A DNA stretch of 5,320 nt, from the NCBI GenBank assembly GCA_020050475.1, contig JAGVKP010000109.1, positions 1-5,320 on the forward strand, written 5' to 3'. The stretch is from Candidatus Babeliales bacterium (GTDB taxonomy: Bacteria > Babelota > Babeliae > Babelales > JACPOV01). The position numbers were made by a program, and so were the translations under genes. The notes under the pieces are model-generated. The model was not told the origin of the DNA, made no database searches, and saw nothing but the letters and a program-made list of their open reading frames with translations. Within the stretch, counting starts at the first letter, position 1; the number at the start of each line of letters is the position of its first letter. Of this stretch, positions 5,126 to 5,320 are shown one piece after another.

Positions 5126-5320
5126 ATGAAGCAGGAGTATCTGTGCTCGCGGTGGGCCCTGATAGCCGTCTTTGTGTGGCTCCCATTGCAGGGGGCGCTG
5201 AGCTCTTTTATGCCGAATGCAATCCTGCTTGATCAACAAAAAAAATATCTGGATGGCGGCTCTATGGAATACGTCACCTTTTATGCACATGCAGGTGATG
5301 GTGATAAGCAGATAGCGCGG
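5126..5320 (+). CDS. N-terminal 65 residues of a secreted or membrane protein (3' partial)
   Basis: The frame is open from ATG 5126 to the last base (65 codons). Residues 1-27 look like a Sec signal peptide: K2 and R9 in the n-region, a hydrophobic core at about 10-20 (WALIAVFVWLP), then QGALSS, with possible cleavage near 24-27. The mature start includes FMPNAILLDQQKKYLDGGSM and an acidic, glycine-rich HAGDGDKQ stretch. I do not recognise the family from this much. A purine-rich GAAAGAG (5114-5120) lies five bases before the ATG, and no other in-frame start lies between it and the TAA at 5072. The probable promoter at 5048-5077 and the terminator before it make this the first gene of a new transcription unit. 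Confidence 0.75.
   Translation, partial: MKQEYLCSRWALIAVFVWLPLQGALSSFMPNAILLDQQKKYLDGGSMEYVTFYAHAGDGDKQIAR

Noticed and set aside
5045..5290. 81-codon minus-strand open frame
   Set aside because: It is antisense to the signal-peptide gene starting at 5126 and runs through its probable promoter; no ribosome site or domain supports it.
1..5320. CRISPR arrays, insertion sequences, tRNA or rRNA genes, attachment sites
   Set aside because: No direct-repeat array, transposase, terminal inverted repeats or structural RNA signature was seen on either strand.

Overview
The window holds two complete genes on the minus strand, one complete gene on the plus strand, and two partial plus-strand genes at its edges. 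It looks like a Gram-negative-type bacterium: compact genes, TGA and TAA as stops, Rho-independent terminators, sigma70-like promoters and Sec-type N-termini. A signal-peptide-bearing, degenerate FtsH-like AAA+ protein beside a TrxR-Trx fusion would fit the Candidatus Dependentiae (TM6/Babeliae) or a similar intracellular or host-dependent lineage. That placement is inference only; the window carries no phylogenetic marker.

Layout, left to right. 1-147: tail of an unidentified plus-strand gene. 192-220: terminator facing the minus strand. 243-2741 (minus): an 832-residue membrane AAA+ protein of the FtsH/M41 family. Its protease motif reads HQAGH instead of HEAGH, and its pore loop is missing, so it is probably a pseudoprotease. 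It has its own extended -10 promoter at 2792-2819. 2857-2888: terminator of the next minus gene. 2904-3389 (minus): a 161-residue exported or membrane protein with no recognised family. 3390-3500: divergent intergenic region. 3501-4967 (plus): thioredoxin reductase fused to a C-terminal thioredoxin domain, behind an N-terminal hydrophobic anchor. 5005-5032: terminator. 5048-5077: probable promoter. 5126 to the window end: start of a gene whose product begins with a signal peptide.

The three complete genes appear to be separate transcription units, each closed by its own hairpin. All four N-termini visible here carry a hydrophobic export or anchor segment, so the neighbourhood points at the cell envelope: a membrane AAA+ remodeller, a membrane-tethered disulfide-reducing system and two secreted or membrane proteins of unknown role. 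A functional link between the redox fusion and the divergent cysteine-containing 161-residue protein is possible but only inferred. The most unusual items are the inactivated FtsH-like protein and the membrane-anchored TrxR-Trx fusion with a CPSC active site.
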